Both the position numbers and the translations under genes were made by a program. A stretch of DNA of 64,000 nucleotides from an uncultured Bacteroidales bacterium (GTDB taxonomy: Bacteria; Bacteroidota; Bacteroidia; Bacteroidales; Paludibacteraceae), in contig CALGHE010000080.1 of the NCBI GenBank assembly GCA_937915765.1, positions 62,001-126,000 on the forward strand, given 5' to 3'. The notes below the pieces were generated by a model, which ran no database searches, was not told where the DNA came from, and saw nothing but the letters and a program-made list of their open reading frames with translations. This document shows positions 17,044 to 25,577 of this stretch, piece by piece (within the stretch, counting starts at the first letter, position 1; the number at the start of each line of letters is the position of its first letter).

Positions 17044-18285
17044 ATGAAAATTATAAATTTATTAATTTATATTTTGTTGGCGACTCCTATTTTCGCTATG
17101 ACCACAATCAATATTCATGTCACCGACAAGGACGGAAATCCTGTGCCTAATGCGAAGGTGGAGGTGAAGGGTGTTATGCAGTGGGATAAGGACGATTTCT
17201 GCAGAACCTACGATATAGATTTTTATGATTGTTTTGCTCCTAAAGGTTTTGCCAACCCTGATTGGCAAGACACTTGTTTAGATAAAGATGTATGCGTTGA
17301 GGTATTTCTCGAAGGACTAAAAGAATGTGGCTATTATGAGGATTTGGAAACATGGATTGCACAAATGCACGAAAGAGAAGGCAGATATAAATACGAGGAC
17401 ATAAATACAGACATAAATACCGATGTCAACGGCATGGCTCATGTCGAGGTTGATGGTTACGCAGAGTACCGTGTGGCGGTGCAAGGTGCGGTGAGATATT
17501 TCAAGGACGGAGTAAAAAATATAAGTATGTCTGTGAAAGCAGGAGAAGTGATCTATTGGGTTATGCCTATTGATGATTTTGGTGATTTCAGGCATTTTTG
17601 TAATATTAGAGAAGATGGATTACGGAGATTATGGAATGTTTTTGTAGTTAAATCAAATCCCTATTTAGATATCCGCAAGCACTTCCCTAATAACGATACT
17701 TTGCTCCAACCAGAGGATATACTGAAATACTATCCTGAAATTCATGACATAAGGGTGTGGAACGAAGAGTCTTACGATGAGAACCTTTTGACATTTTGTG
17801 GTGATCTTAACGAACAATGGAATTCTTCTGACCAAAAAGAGCGTGCTCTTTTTCTCCATTTGGAGCAAGGAGAGTATCAGTTCATATTCTCTTCGGACAA
17901 TGGTGAGATATTTATAGATGAACTTAACACGAGGACAGCATCGAATATCTGGCACCGGTTTATGTGGGAGAAATTTCCAGATGAGAGGTGGCTGCTTCAT
18001 TACTATGTTAGGTTCGACCCTAACTACAAAACCAAAACACCACCGGACAACATCCAAATCCCTACCGTCATAACCCCATACACTCAGGACGGATTGAACG
18101 ATGACTTTTTGCCGGGCTACGAGGTGGAAATCTTCGATTATTACGGCAATTTTGTAAGTTCGTCGGCTAACGGCTGGGACGGCCGCAAAGGCTCTGACTT
18201 AGCCCCTCCGGGCATCTACTTCTACAAAGTCAAGCTGAAGGACGGCAGAAAACGCAAAGGGACGGTTGAGGTGATAAAAATGTAA
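17044..18285 (+). CDS. Secreted T9SS type B cargo protein, paralogue 3
   Basis: 413 residues from the ATG at 17044; the in-frame ATG at 17023 lies in the terminator hairpin. The signal peptide (NLLIYILLATPIFA) differs from those of paralogues 1 and 2, but the first beta domain (TTINIHVTDKDGNPVPNAKV) and the sorting domain are the same. The middle is close to paralogue 1 (SNPYLDIRKHFPNNDTLLQP, LKYYPEIHDIRV). It is the first gene of a tight run with the two FKBP-related lipoproteins, the OmpA protein and the PorP/SprF-like protein, which together look like a secretion or surface-assembly operon. Confidence 0.88.
   Translation: MKIINLLIYILLATPIFAMTTINIHVTDKDGNPVPNAKVEVKGVMQWDKDDFCRTYDIDFYDCFAPKGFANPDWQDTCLDKDVCVEVFLEGLKECGYYEDLETWIAQMHEREGRYKYEDINTDINTDVNGMAHVEVDGYAEYRVAVQGAVRYFKDGVKNISMSVKAGEVIYWVMPIDDFGDFRHFCNIREDGLRRLWNVFVVKSNPYLDIRKHFPNNDTLLQPEDILKYYPEIHDIRVWNEESYDENLLTFCGDLNEQWNSSDQKERALFLHLEQGEYQFIFSSDNGEIFIDELNTRTASNIWHRFMWEKFPDERWLLHYYVRFDPNYKTKTPPDNIQIPTVITPYTQDGLNDDFLPGYEVEIFDYYGNFVSSSANGWDGRKGSDLAPPGIYFYKVKLKDGRKRKGTVEVIKM
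18069..18285 (+). repeat. Sorting-domain repeat, copy 3 of 3
   Basis: See 14391-14607; this copy differs from copy 1 at two visible positions. Confidence 0.9.
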
Positions 18286-18292
18286 AAAAGAA

Positions 18293-18991
18293 ATGAACAG
18301 ACTATTATTTATATTTGCCACTTTGGTGATTGCACTTGCATCGTGCAGCAGCAAGCAGGAGGCTAAGGAAAACATAGGCAAACAAGAGCAAGACTCGCTC
18401 TGCTTTGCTATGGGTTATAAGAGCGCGGATGCGATAAGAATGCAGGCGTCGCTTTTCCCTGACACAATGACTTTTAAAAGCCATCTGCTGATAAAAGGCT
18501 TTATCGACGGACTGAAAAACGACACGTCGGTCAACATTTCGGCAGAAGAGGCGGATATGCTTCTGATCAGTTATCATGAATATTTGAACAGAAGGAAGTA
18601 TAAAGATAATATTTCGGAAGGAAACGCCTTTTTTGATGAGTATGCTAAAAAAGAGGGCGTTGTGAAATTCTCTGACTTTATTTTGTACAGAGTCAAAAAG
18701 CAGGGCAACGGCATTCGTCCAACGGAGTATGACAATATAATAATAAATTACGAAGGCAAAGACGCTACTGGCACAACATTCGAGATATTCAAAAAGGATA
18801 AGGTTGTCTATATCAACGATTTTATAGATTGTCTTGGAGAGGTGATAATGCAGATGCCCGAAGGTTCTGAGTGGGAGATTGTTTATTCTCCAACTTTGTT
18901 CAACGAATTTGCATTCTTTGGCAAAAAATACAATGTCAAACCGTATTCGGCTCTTGTCTATAATGTGGAACTAAAAAAAGTGGTGAAATGA
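18293..18991 (+). CDS. FKBP-type peptidyl-prolyl isomerase-like lipoprotein
   Basis: A 232-residue lipoprotein (lipobox LVIALASC, Cys18). Residues about 35-115 fit the helical domain that precedes FKBP in Mip/FkpA proteins (SLCFAMGYKSADAIR, IKGFIDGL). From about residue 120 an FKBP-like domain follows (YDNIIINYEGKDATGTTFE, GEVIMQMPEGSEWEIVYSP). Several usual active-site aromatics of FKBP are not evident, so catalytic activity is uncertain and a chaperone role is possible. It is 7 bp downstream of paralogue 3 and overlaps the next gene by 4 bp. Confidence 0.8.
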   Translation: MNRLLFIFATLVIALASCSSKQEAKENIGKQEQDSLCFAMGYKSADAIRMQASLFPDTMTFKSHLLIKGFIDGLKNDTSVNISAEEADMLLISYHEYLNRRKYKDNISEGNAFFDEYAKKEGVVKFSDFILYRVKKQGNGIRPTEYDNIIINYEGKDATGTTFEIFKKDKVVYINDFIDCLGEVIMQMPEGSEWEIVYSPTLFNEFAFFGKKYNVKPYSALVYNVELKKVVK

Positions 18992-19314
18992 GAAAGTGTT
19001 TGGTGGTTTTAGGGGCGGCTATTTTGCTGCTTTCATGCAAGGAGAGCGCGCCCAAAGGCGACGTGATGGTTTCGGACTTCTCTTTGCGCGACTATACTGA
19101 TACAATTAACTACATACTTGGCTATCAGCAGGGGCAGAACTGCATGGGGCGTCTTATGATAGCTGAGAAAGATTTGGACAGCAGTTCTCTCACAACAGGC
19201 TTTATTTCGGGCCTGAAACGTGACACTCTCTTTATGTCTGAAGCGCAAATGGACACAATGATGAAATGCTTTTCGGACGCATTAATGGAAAGACTCAAAA
19301 ATAAAGATCAGTAA
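18988..19314 (+). CDS. Small lipoprotein resembling the FKBP N-terminal domain only
   Basis: A 108-residue lipoprotein (lipobox AAILLLSC, Cys17). After the lipobox it has TDTINYILGYQQGQNCMG and TTGFISGLKRDT, which parallel the dimerisation domain of the preceding protein, but no FKBP domain follows. The ATGA overlap with the upstream gene suggests translational coupling. The sequence suggests a heterodimer partner for the upstream FKBP-like lipoprotein. Confidence 0.7.
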   Translation: MRKCLVVLGAAILLLSCKESAPKGDVMVSDFSLRDYTDTINYILGYQQGQNCMGRLMIAEKDLDSSSLTTGFISGLKRDTLFMSEAQMDTMMKCFSDALMERLKNKDQ

Positions 19315-19315
19315 T

Positions 19316-20566
19316 ATGAGAAAATATTTTTATATAATAGGGTTGATTTGGTTTAATTGGTTTAGTGCCAGCGCGTTGGATAAGATGTTTGCGGACACGG
19401 ACATTGCTTTGTCGGCTGTGAACAGCAGAGGCTCTGTCAGGTCTGTTTCGCTCTTCAAAGACAGCGTGCTGGCGCTGAACATAGACGGCGGTTTTTATCT
19501 GGCAGAGGTGGACTCTGTTTCTAAAGACCTGAAAAACGTGAGGCATACAAGCATCTTCTCCTCTTTAGGTATAGAGGGGCGTTTCACTTACGACGAAGAG
19601 TCCGGCACTCTCTATTTCTCTAAAGGCGGAATGCTCTACGAAGCTAAAGTTGACGGAGGTGTGGTTGGCTCTCCTAAGCCGCTCGAAATTAAGGACGTGA
19701 CTTTCTCGGAACGTGAGACTCGTGAGGGCGGAATGTTCTCGCACGCAAGCACAAGGTACAAGAAGAAACTGCAGGGCGGACTGCAAAATCCAGTCTTGGC
19801 GGAGAATGGTAAAAGGCTCTTTTTTGCGGCTGATTTCACGCAGGGGAACGGCGGCCTTGACATCTGGACTATCACCCGTCAGAAAAACGGCAAATGGACT
19901 GCCCCAAGGTCTGCAGGTCAGCGAATTAATAGTAAGCACGACGAAGATTTGCCATTTGTCTTTAATGACAAGATTGTCTATAGCTCGTACGATAAAAAAG
20001 GAGACTTCGATTTGTGGGTGTCTAAGCAGAGAAGCACGGAAAAGCCGCAGCATCTCCCTGAAAAGTTTAATTCGCAGCAGAAAGAACGCAATATGGTTGT
20101 GCTGAAGGACGCTCTGTTCTTTCTGAGAGACAATAAGTTGTATAGACTTGAAAATAAGATAGAAAAGAAAGTTGAGCCGTCTGAAACTCCGGTTGTGTCA
20201 TCAGATGATGTTGTGACTTTGGCGGATAGGCAGATTGTGTATTTTAAGTACAACTCTGACGAGAGTGACAGCACGTTTGCAAAAAAGGTTGGTCTTATAA
20301 AACGTTATATTGAGGAAAATCCGAACTGCCGCTTTAAAATTGTAGGGCATACGGACGAGCGCGGCAATGTGAAGGAAAACAAAGCTCTTTCCATTAGACG
20401 CGCGTCTAAAATTTACGACGAGCTGATCAAACTTAAAGTGCCTCAGTCTCTGTTAGAGAAGGACGGACTGGGAGCCTCGCAGCCTGCAGTGAAGAATGCA
20501 AAGTCTGATGAGGAGCATCAGAAAAACAGACGTGTGGAAATTATAAAAATGGAGGGCGTTAGATGA
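19316..20566 (+). CDS. OmpA-family protein with PD40-type repeats
   Basis: A 416-residue exported protein. After a signal segment (FYIIGLIWFNWFSASA) the middle contains PD40/WD40-like beta-propeller units (FAADFTQGNGGLDIWTITR, GDFDLWVSKQ). From about residue 295 it carries an OmpA peptidoglycan-binding domain (YFKYNSDES, FKIVGHTDERGNVKENKALS, RRASKIYDEL, NRRVEI). Proteins of this composition are T9SS-associated peptidoglycan anchors (PorE-like) in Bacteroidetes. One base separates it from the gene before, and it overlaps the PorP/SprF-like gene after it by 4 bp. Confidence 0.88.
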   Translation: MRKYFYIIGLIWFNWFSASALDKMFADTDIALSAVNSRGSVRSVSLFKDSVLALNIDGGFYLAEVDSVSKDLKNVRHTSIFSSLGIEGRFTYDEESGTLYFSKGGMLYEAKVDGGVVGSPKPLEIKDVTFSERETREGGMFSHASTRYKKKLQGGLQNPVLAENGKRLFFAADFTQGNGGLDIWTITRQKNGKWTAPRSAGQRINSKHDEDLPFVFNDKIVYSSYDKKGDFDLWVSKQRSTEKPQHLPEKFNSQQKERNMVVLKDALFFLRDNKLYRLENKIEKKVEPSETPVVSSDDVVTLADRQIVYFKYNSDESDSTFAKKVGLIKRYIEENPNCRFKIVGHTDERGNVKENKALSIRRASKIYDELIKLKVPQSLLEKDGLGASQPAVKNAKSDEEHQKNRRVEIIKMEGVR

Positions 20567-21438
20567 AAAAGTTTTTATTGACAATAGCTTGTCTTGCAAT
20601 GTGCTGCGCTTTGTTTTCGCAGCACGACATAATGTTTTCGCAGCAGTTCTTTTCAAGAATAAATAAAAATCCGGCGGGAACAGGCAACTACGAGGGCATA
20701 GACCTTTTCTTGGTAGGGCGGTTGCAGTTTGTTGGTATGGATAACAGTCCGCGCACGCTGCTTCTTAACGGAACGGGGTATTCGGAGAAATACAAGTCGA
20801 GCGTCGGTCTGTCTATACTGTCTGATAAGGTCAGTATAGCTAAGAGGAACGACAATTTCAAGCTGGTTTATGCGTATCATATAGATTTGAGCGATAATTA
20901 TCTGCTTTCGTTGGGTGTTTCTGGCGGAGTGAATAACTTCAGTTTTAATCCGTCAAAACATACTATACGTGATGAAGGAGAGACATCAGAAACATATCCG
21001 CAGGAGAAAGTCTCCGAGCTGGACGCTGATTTTGACTTTGGAGCGGAACTTGCGAATGAGCATCTTTTGTTCGGTGCTTCTGTAAAGCATATTCTTGAAA
21101 ATGAGCAGACTACGTTCTCTAATATGAGACATTTCTATTTGTATGGAAGGGGTTATTTCCCGGTTGCTGAAAATTTAGACCTTGCTCCGGCTTTGATATT
21201 TATGTGTGCGGACGATGTTGCGGAGCTTGACATCAATGCGATGCTTTTTTACAAAAGGATGTTGTGGGGCGGACTGACGTATCGTCCTGACATGAAGGAC
21301 GGATTCAAGGGAGCCGCTGTAGCCGGACAGATCGGTATTGAATATAAAAATATGAGGGTAGGGTATTGTTTGGAAATTGGCGGTCGAACGTCGTCAACAT
21401 CGCACGAACTTATCCTGTCTGTAGGATTAGGAAAGTAG
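20563..21438 (+). CDS. PorP/SprF-family outer-membrane protein
   Basis: A 291-residue barrel protein with signal peptide KKFLLTIACLAMCCALFS. Directly after it stands QHDIMFSQQFFSRINKNPAG, the conserved start of the PorP/SprF family. Further landmarks are GVNNFSFNPSKHTI, WGGLTYRPDMKDG and GYCLEIGGRTSSTSHELI at the end. It closes the operon with the OmpA protein and paralogue 3. Probable role: secretion or anchoring of the type B cargo encoded just upstream. Confidence 0.92.
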   Translation: MKKFLLTIACLAMCCALFSQHDIMFSQQFFSRINKNPAGTGNYEGIDLFLVGRLQFVGMDNSPRTLLLNGTGYSEKYKSSVGLSILSDKVSIAKRNDNFKLVYAYHIDLSDNYLLSLGVSGGVNNFSFNPSKHTIRDEGETSETYPQEKVSELDADFDFGAELANEHLLFGASVKHILENEQTTFSNMRHFYLYGRGYFPVAENLDLAPALIFMCADDVAELDINAMLFYKRMLWGGLTYRPDMKDGFKGAAVAGQIGIEYKNMRVGYCLEIGGRTSSTSHELILSVGLGK

Positions 21439-21565
21439 AGGTGCTGTGTTTCACCTCTGCTTCCATTCTGTTAACATCTGAACCATGCAGTCTCTCTTCC
21501 TGCCTGAATAGCAGCGCAAAGCGTAGCGACGGTAACGAGACCAAGAAGAGAAAAAACGTGAAAAA

Positions 21566-21597
21566 TTTCGTTTATAATAAAAAATCATATATCTTTG
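21566..21597 (+). promoter_or_regulatory. Promoter for the GH9 gene
   Basis: TTTC (21566-21569, one mismatch to TTTG), a 20-bp spacer and TATCTTTG (21590-21597). Transcription should start near 21604, 25 bp before the ATG at 21629. Confidence 0.55.
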
Positions 21598-21628
21598 GCG
21601 GCAGTATAAATGTTTTTTGAAGTTTTTT

Positions 21629-23371
21629 ATGAAAAAAGTTGTTTTAAACCTATGTGTGGCAATGCTTTGCTCGTTGTCGCAAGTGGCCTATTCGCAGGGC
21701 GAGATTCGCGTGAATCAGATTGGCTACTGTCAAGATTCGCCAAAGTGGGCGATGGTCGCGGACATTGATGCGAAGAGTGTCACAGTCTGCAATGCAAACG
21801 ACGGAAAGGTCGTGCTGAGCAATGTTCCCGTAACTAAAAGCGAGTACTGGAAAGAGTCAGGAGAGAATATCCAGTGGGTTGATTTCTCTGCCCTAAAGAC
21901 TCCGGGCAGATATTTCTTGCAAATTGGCAAAACGGTTTCTTTCCCTTTCGAGATAAAGCAGAATGGCGTTTATGACGAAATCTCACTTTGGTCGCTGAAG
22001 GCGTTTTACCTTTGGAGGTCTTCGACAGAGATTCCGGCCAAATATGCTACATTTAAGGGGGTGAGTTTTGCACGTCAGGCAGGACACCCTGATACTGAGG
22101 TGCTTATACATAAAAGCGCTGCTTCTGAAAAGTTGCCGGAGGGCAAGATTGTCTCTGCTCCAAAAGGCTGGTATGACGCTGGCGACTATAATAAATATGT
22201 GGTAAACGCGGGCATTACGGTGCATAACCTTGCGCTGGCTTATGAAATGTATCCGGACTATTTTAAGAAACTTGACCTGAATATACCTGAGAGCAACGAT
22301 AATGTTCCAGATATTCTGAACGAACTAATGTGGGAGTATGAATGGCTTCTTGCAATGCAGGACCCTAACGACGGAGGTGTTTACTGCAAACTTTCGACCT
22401 TGCGTTTTTGCGGAATGGTTCAGCCGCACGAAGACAGGCAGCCTCGTTACATGATAGGCAAGACTACTACTTCGGCTCTCGATTTTGCCGCAGTTATGGC
22501 GGCGGGAGCGCGTATATTTGCCGATTATGAAAAAGAGTTTCCCGGATTCTCTAAGAAGGCGCTCGACGCTGCTGTGAGGGCGTGGAACTGGGCGGAAAAG
22601 TATCCTGACATCAAATTTGACAATCCGTCGGATGTGAAGACGGGTTCTTATAGCGACGACTATTTTGAGGATGAAAGGTTTTTTGCGGCGGCGGAGCTTT
22701 TTGTGACAACTAAGGATAAAAAGTATTTCAACAAGATAAATTTTATGCAGAAGTTTGAGATGCCAACTTGGAGATATGTGGCAGGAACAGGGCTGATGAC
22801 GCTTTTCTTCCATTTGGATAAATTGCCTCTTGGTGGGAAAAATAAGGCTATGATCGAAGGCAAATATCTGGAACTTGCGGATGAATATTGCGAGCTTGCG
22901 AACAAATCTGCAGGCCGTTATCCTGTGAAAAAATTTGACTGGGGCAGCAATGGAGAAATTTCGACAGTTGGGGCTTTTCTTGGGTTGGCGTACAGACACC
23001 AGAAGGATGCCTCGAAAAGCAATGCTGATAAGTATAAAGTGCAGATGCTGAACTGTTTTGACTATCTGCTTGGAGTGAATGCCACAAACTACTGTTTCTT
23101 GTCGGGCTTCGGCTCAAAGTCGCCGCGCAACCAGCACGACAGAAGAAATGAGTCTGACAATATAGACGACCCTATTCCGGGCTATCTGAGCGGCGGTGTT
23201 GCCACAGGTTTCCAGGACAGAGACTGTGGAATGGACAAATATCCGTCAACCTTCCCGGCAAAGGCATATTACGACGGCACCTGCAGTTTCTCTACAAACG
23301 AGATTGCAATAAACTGGAACGCTCCGTTTGTGCTGCTGACAACAATTATTCAGAATGAATTTTGCAAATAA
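21629..23371 (+). CDS. Glycoside hydrolase family 9 (endoglucanase-type)
   Basis: About 580 residues from the ATG at 21629; an in-frame TTG 12 bp upstream is less likely. A signal peptide ends near SQVAYS. Residues 25-110 form the Ig-like CelD_N domain (EIRVNQIGY...). The catalytic GH9 barrel follows with GWYDAGDYNKYV (DAGD at 183-186, the catalytic base region), PRNQHDRR in the C-terminal part, and STNEIAINWNAPFV with the likely acid E558. Family members hydrolyse beta-glucans such as cellulose. No T9SS sorting domain is seen at the C-terminus, so the enzyme may stay in the periplasm. It stands alone with its own promoter and a terminator behind. Confidence 0.93.
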   Translation: MKKVVLNLCVAMLCSLSQVAYSQGEIRVNQIGYCQDSPKWAMVADIDAKSVTVCNANDGKVVLSNVPVTKSEYWKESGENIQWVDFSALKTPGRYFLQIGKTVSFPFEIKQNGVYDEISLWSLKAFYLWRSSTEIPAKYATFKGVSFARQAGHPDTEVLIHKSAASEKLPEGKIVSAPKGWYDAGDYNKYVVNAGITVHNLALAYEMYPDYFKKLDLNIPESNDNVPDILNELMWEYEWLLAMQDPNDGGVYCKLSTLRFCGMVQPHEDRQPRYMIGKTTTSALDFAAVMAAGARIFADYEKEFPGFSKKALDAAVRAWNWAEKYPDIKFDNPSDVKTGSYSDDYFEDERFFAAAELFVTTKDKKYFNKINFMQKFEMPTWRYVAGTGLMTLFFHLDKLPLGGKNKAMIEGKYLELADEYCELANKSAGRYPVKKFDWGSNGEISTVGAFLGLAYRHQKDASKSNADKYKVQMLNCFDYLLGVNATNYCFLSGFGSKSPRNQHDRRNESDNIDDPIPGYLSGGVATGFQDRDCGMDKYPSTFPAKAYYDGTCSFSTNEIAINWNAPFVLLTTIIQNEFCK

Positions 23372-23425
23372 AAGGATAAAAAACATAAGATTATATACTG
23401 TGTAATTCTGATTAAATCTACTTAA

Positions 23426-23462
23426 AAAGCCTCCGTTTAGTCTGTACGGAGGCTTTGCTTTT
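23426..23462. terminator. Bidirectional terminator between convergent genes
   Basis: AAGCCTCCGT pairs with ACGGAGGCTT (23427-23436 with 23446-23455) around a 9-base loop, with A and T runs on the two sides. It serves GH9 on the plus strand and the CNNM-type gene on the minus strand. Confidence 0.85.
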
Positions 23463-23505
23463 GCCATAAGGCAGCTTCTGTGAATATAGGTCAAGATGCC
23501 ATAAA

Positions 23506-24546
23506 TTAACCTTCGAAAACGTTAATTTTTTCAGAAAGTTTTTTCCAGCGTTCTTTTGCAAATTGCTGCATATCTATCTGAATGTCGCACTCGTCGGTTA
23601 TCTCCAGACCGAGTATTGTCTCTATCACATCTTCAAGAGTCACTATGCCCTCCATTCCGCCATATTCGTCGATGACAAGCGCCACATGCTCTTTGCGCGT
23701 TATCATCAAGTCGTAGAACCGTAAGATAGTTGTGTTTTCGTAGCAGCTGATTATATCTCTGCGTATATCCTTCAGCTTTATGCTTTTCTTGTTGTTTGCA
23801 AGATGAAGAAGGATGTCCGATTTAAGCACAAAACCTGTTATATTGTCGATGGAATCGGTATAAACCGGTATTCTTGAGTATCTGAAATAATCTTTGTTGC
23901 AGAAAAACTCTTCTAAAGTAAGGTCCTCCTGAGCAGCGAGAACCACGGTGCGCGGAGTCATAATGCTTCGCACTTTTATGGATTTGAGCTTTATGAGATT
24001 GTTGATGATTTTGCTTTCGTTTGATTCAAAGACGCCCTCGCGTTCGCCAATGTTGGTCAGCACAGCAATCTCTTCACGACTGATGGTTTGGCCATCTTTA
24101 CGAGAAAAGAGTTTTGTGAGGAACTCGGTGACAAGCACAAGCGGATATGCAATGTATATCATAGTGTTCACAAGGTAGCCTATGGGCACGCAGATTTCAC
24201 GCCAGAATGTTGCTCCGATTGACTTTGGAATAATTTCAGAAAAGATTAGTATCATTACAGTCAGAAGCCCCGATATAACTCCAAGGTAGGTCTCTCCAAA
24301 CACAGCCACCGTTTGAGCCCCAATAGCAGAAGCACCTGCAGTGTTTGCTATTGTGTTTACAGCAAGGATTGCAGAAACAGCCCTGTTCTGGTTGGTTTTG
24401 AGTTTCTTCAGCAGTTTGCCTCCGCTGCTTTTGTCCGCAATTGTCTCGATGTAAGACATCGATGAGGAAAAAACAACAGACTCGCTCATTGAACACAAGA
24501 ACGAGATTAGCAGAGTCCCTGCAATTAAAATTATCAGTAAAGTCAT
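23506..24546 (-). CDS. CNNM/CorC-type transporter (DUF21 plus CBS domains)
   Basis: A 346-residue inner-membrane protein. Residues 1-170 carry the CNNM/DUF21 membrane domain (LCSMSESVVFSSS, NTIANTAGASAIGAQ, IFSEIIPKSIGA, the last being the family signature). Then come a linker (EEIAVLTNIGEREGVFE) and a pair of CBS domains (VRSIMTPRTVVLAAQE, DNITGFVLKSDILLHL, VALVIDEYGGMEGIVTLEDV). The family exports or exchanges Mg2+/Co2+; the name hemolysin is historical. It lacks the usual CorC_HlyC domain of longer members. The HAD gene lies 32 bp upstream on the same strand. Confidence 0.92.
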   Translation of the reverse strand: MTLLIILIAGTLLISFLCSMSESVVFSSSMSYIETIADKSSGGKLLKKLKTNQNRAVSAILAVNTIANTAGASAIGAQTVAVFGETYLGVISGLLTVMILIFSEIIPKSIGATFWREICVPIGYLVNTMIYIAYPLVLVTEFLTKLFSRKDGQTISREEIAVLTNIGEREGVFESNESKIINNLIKLKSIKVRSIMTPRTVVLAAQEDLTLEEFFCNKDYFRYSRIPVYTDSIDNITGFVLKSDILLHLANNKKSIKLKDIRRDIISCYENTTILRFYDLMITRKEHVALVIDEYGGMEGIVTLEDVIETILGLEITDECDIQIDMQQFAKERWKKLSEKINVFEG

Positions 24547-24578
24547 TTTATACGAGTAAATTTGTGATACAACCCAAA

Positions 24579-25385
24579 TCAGATGATGTACTTTTCTATG
24601 ACATGAGCCACACCATCGTCATCATTGGAGAGCGTGATGAAATCGGCGCTTTCCTTTACCTGCGGCTGCGCATTTTGCATCGCTACGCCAAGTCCTGCAT
24701 ACTTTATCATGGAGATGTCGTTAAAGCCGTCTCCGCAGGCAATCATCTCTTTTTCTGTGCAGCCTATATGCTTCAGCAACTTTCCGAGGGAGAAAGCCTT
24801 GTCTATATTTTGAGGCATAATCTCCAAGAAGAAAGGTTCTGAACGGTAAACGTTTAGTCTGTCGCCATAGTCAGCCTTGATGTTTTTTTCCACATTGGCC
24901 AGATGGTCGCCGTTGCCTACCATAAGGCATTTAGGCACGCTGAAGTTAATGGCGTCTGTAAACGAGTCAACCTCTTTGACTGGCATCTTGTTAATCCTTG
25001 CCTCTATCTCAACATATTGGTCGTCAGTGTTTTCTGTTATTATCGAAGTGTCGTCGTAACTAACGATGGTCACTCCGTTTTTCTTCGCGGAGTTGTAAAG
25101 AGACGGAATCTCTTCGTCCGGAAGAATTTTCTGAAAGATGACCTCTTTTGATTTGTAATCTATGATTTTCCCGCCGTTAAAAGATAATATATATCCGCCG
25201 AACTCGTCGAAGCCGATCTCTTCTGCAATTGGCAGAATGCCCGGGGTAGGGCGTCCAGACGCAAGCACCACTTTAACACCTTTTTCGTAAGCTTTGCGCA
25301 GAGCTTTTTTTGTTTTGCTGGTAATCTCTTTTTTTGAATTTGTCAGTGTGCCGTCAATGTCGAGCACAAGCACTTTATAATCCAT
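24579..25385 (-). CDS. Cof-type HAD-IIB family phosphatase
   Basis: A 268-residue HAD hydrolase. Motif I is VLDIDGTLT (nucleophile D9, acid D11), motif II lies in KVVLASGRP, and motif IV in IACGDGFNDISMIKYAGLG. The long cap insert between motifs II and III is of the C2B type, typical of Cof proteins, which dephosphorylate sugar phosphates or flavin and pyridoxal nucleotides. The substrate cannot be told from the sequence. It probably shares a transcript with the CNNM-type gene downstream. Confidence 0.92.
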   Translation of the reverse strand: MDYKVLVLDIDGTLTNSKKEITSKTKKALRKAYEKGVKVVLASGRPTPGILPIAEEIGFDEFGGYILSFNGGKIIDYKSKEVIFQKILPDEEIPSLYNSAKKNGVTIVSYDDTSIITENTDDQYVEIEARINKMPVKEVDSFTDAINFSVPKCLMVGNGDHLANVEKNIKADYGDRLNVYRSEPFFLEIMPQNIDKAFSLGKLLKHIGCTEKEMIACGDGFNDISMIKYAGLGVAMQNAQPQVKESADFITLSNDDDGVAHVIEKYII

Positions 25386-25458
25386 AAATATAAGTAAAGA
25401 TGAATTTAAAAACCGTTCTGTTTGTCGATGAAACGGTGTGTTTTTAATAAATGCTTAG

Positions 25459-25518
25459 AGACAATTTCTATAAATTACGATTTGAATTCAAAAATCATCT
25501 CAACCTAATTTATAGAAC
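25459..25518. repeat. Dispersed AT-rich inverted-repeat element
   Basis: TTCTATAAATTA (25466-25477) and TAATTTATAGAA (25506-25517) form a perfect 12-bp inverted pair 28 bp apart. The 19 bp at 25459-25477 are the exact reverse complement of 61747-61765. No coding frame. A G/C hairpin (GGGGG-ACAAAG-CCCCC, near 25556-25571) lies between this element and the ftsH stop and may act as its terminator. Confidence 0.6.
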
Positions 25519-25577
25519 TTGCCCCAAGACAGCCCGTTTATATAGAAAGGGCAAGGGGGACAAAGCCCCCCTGCAAA

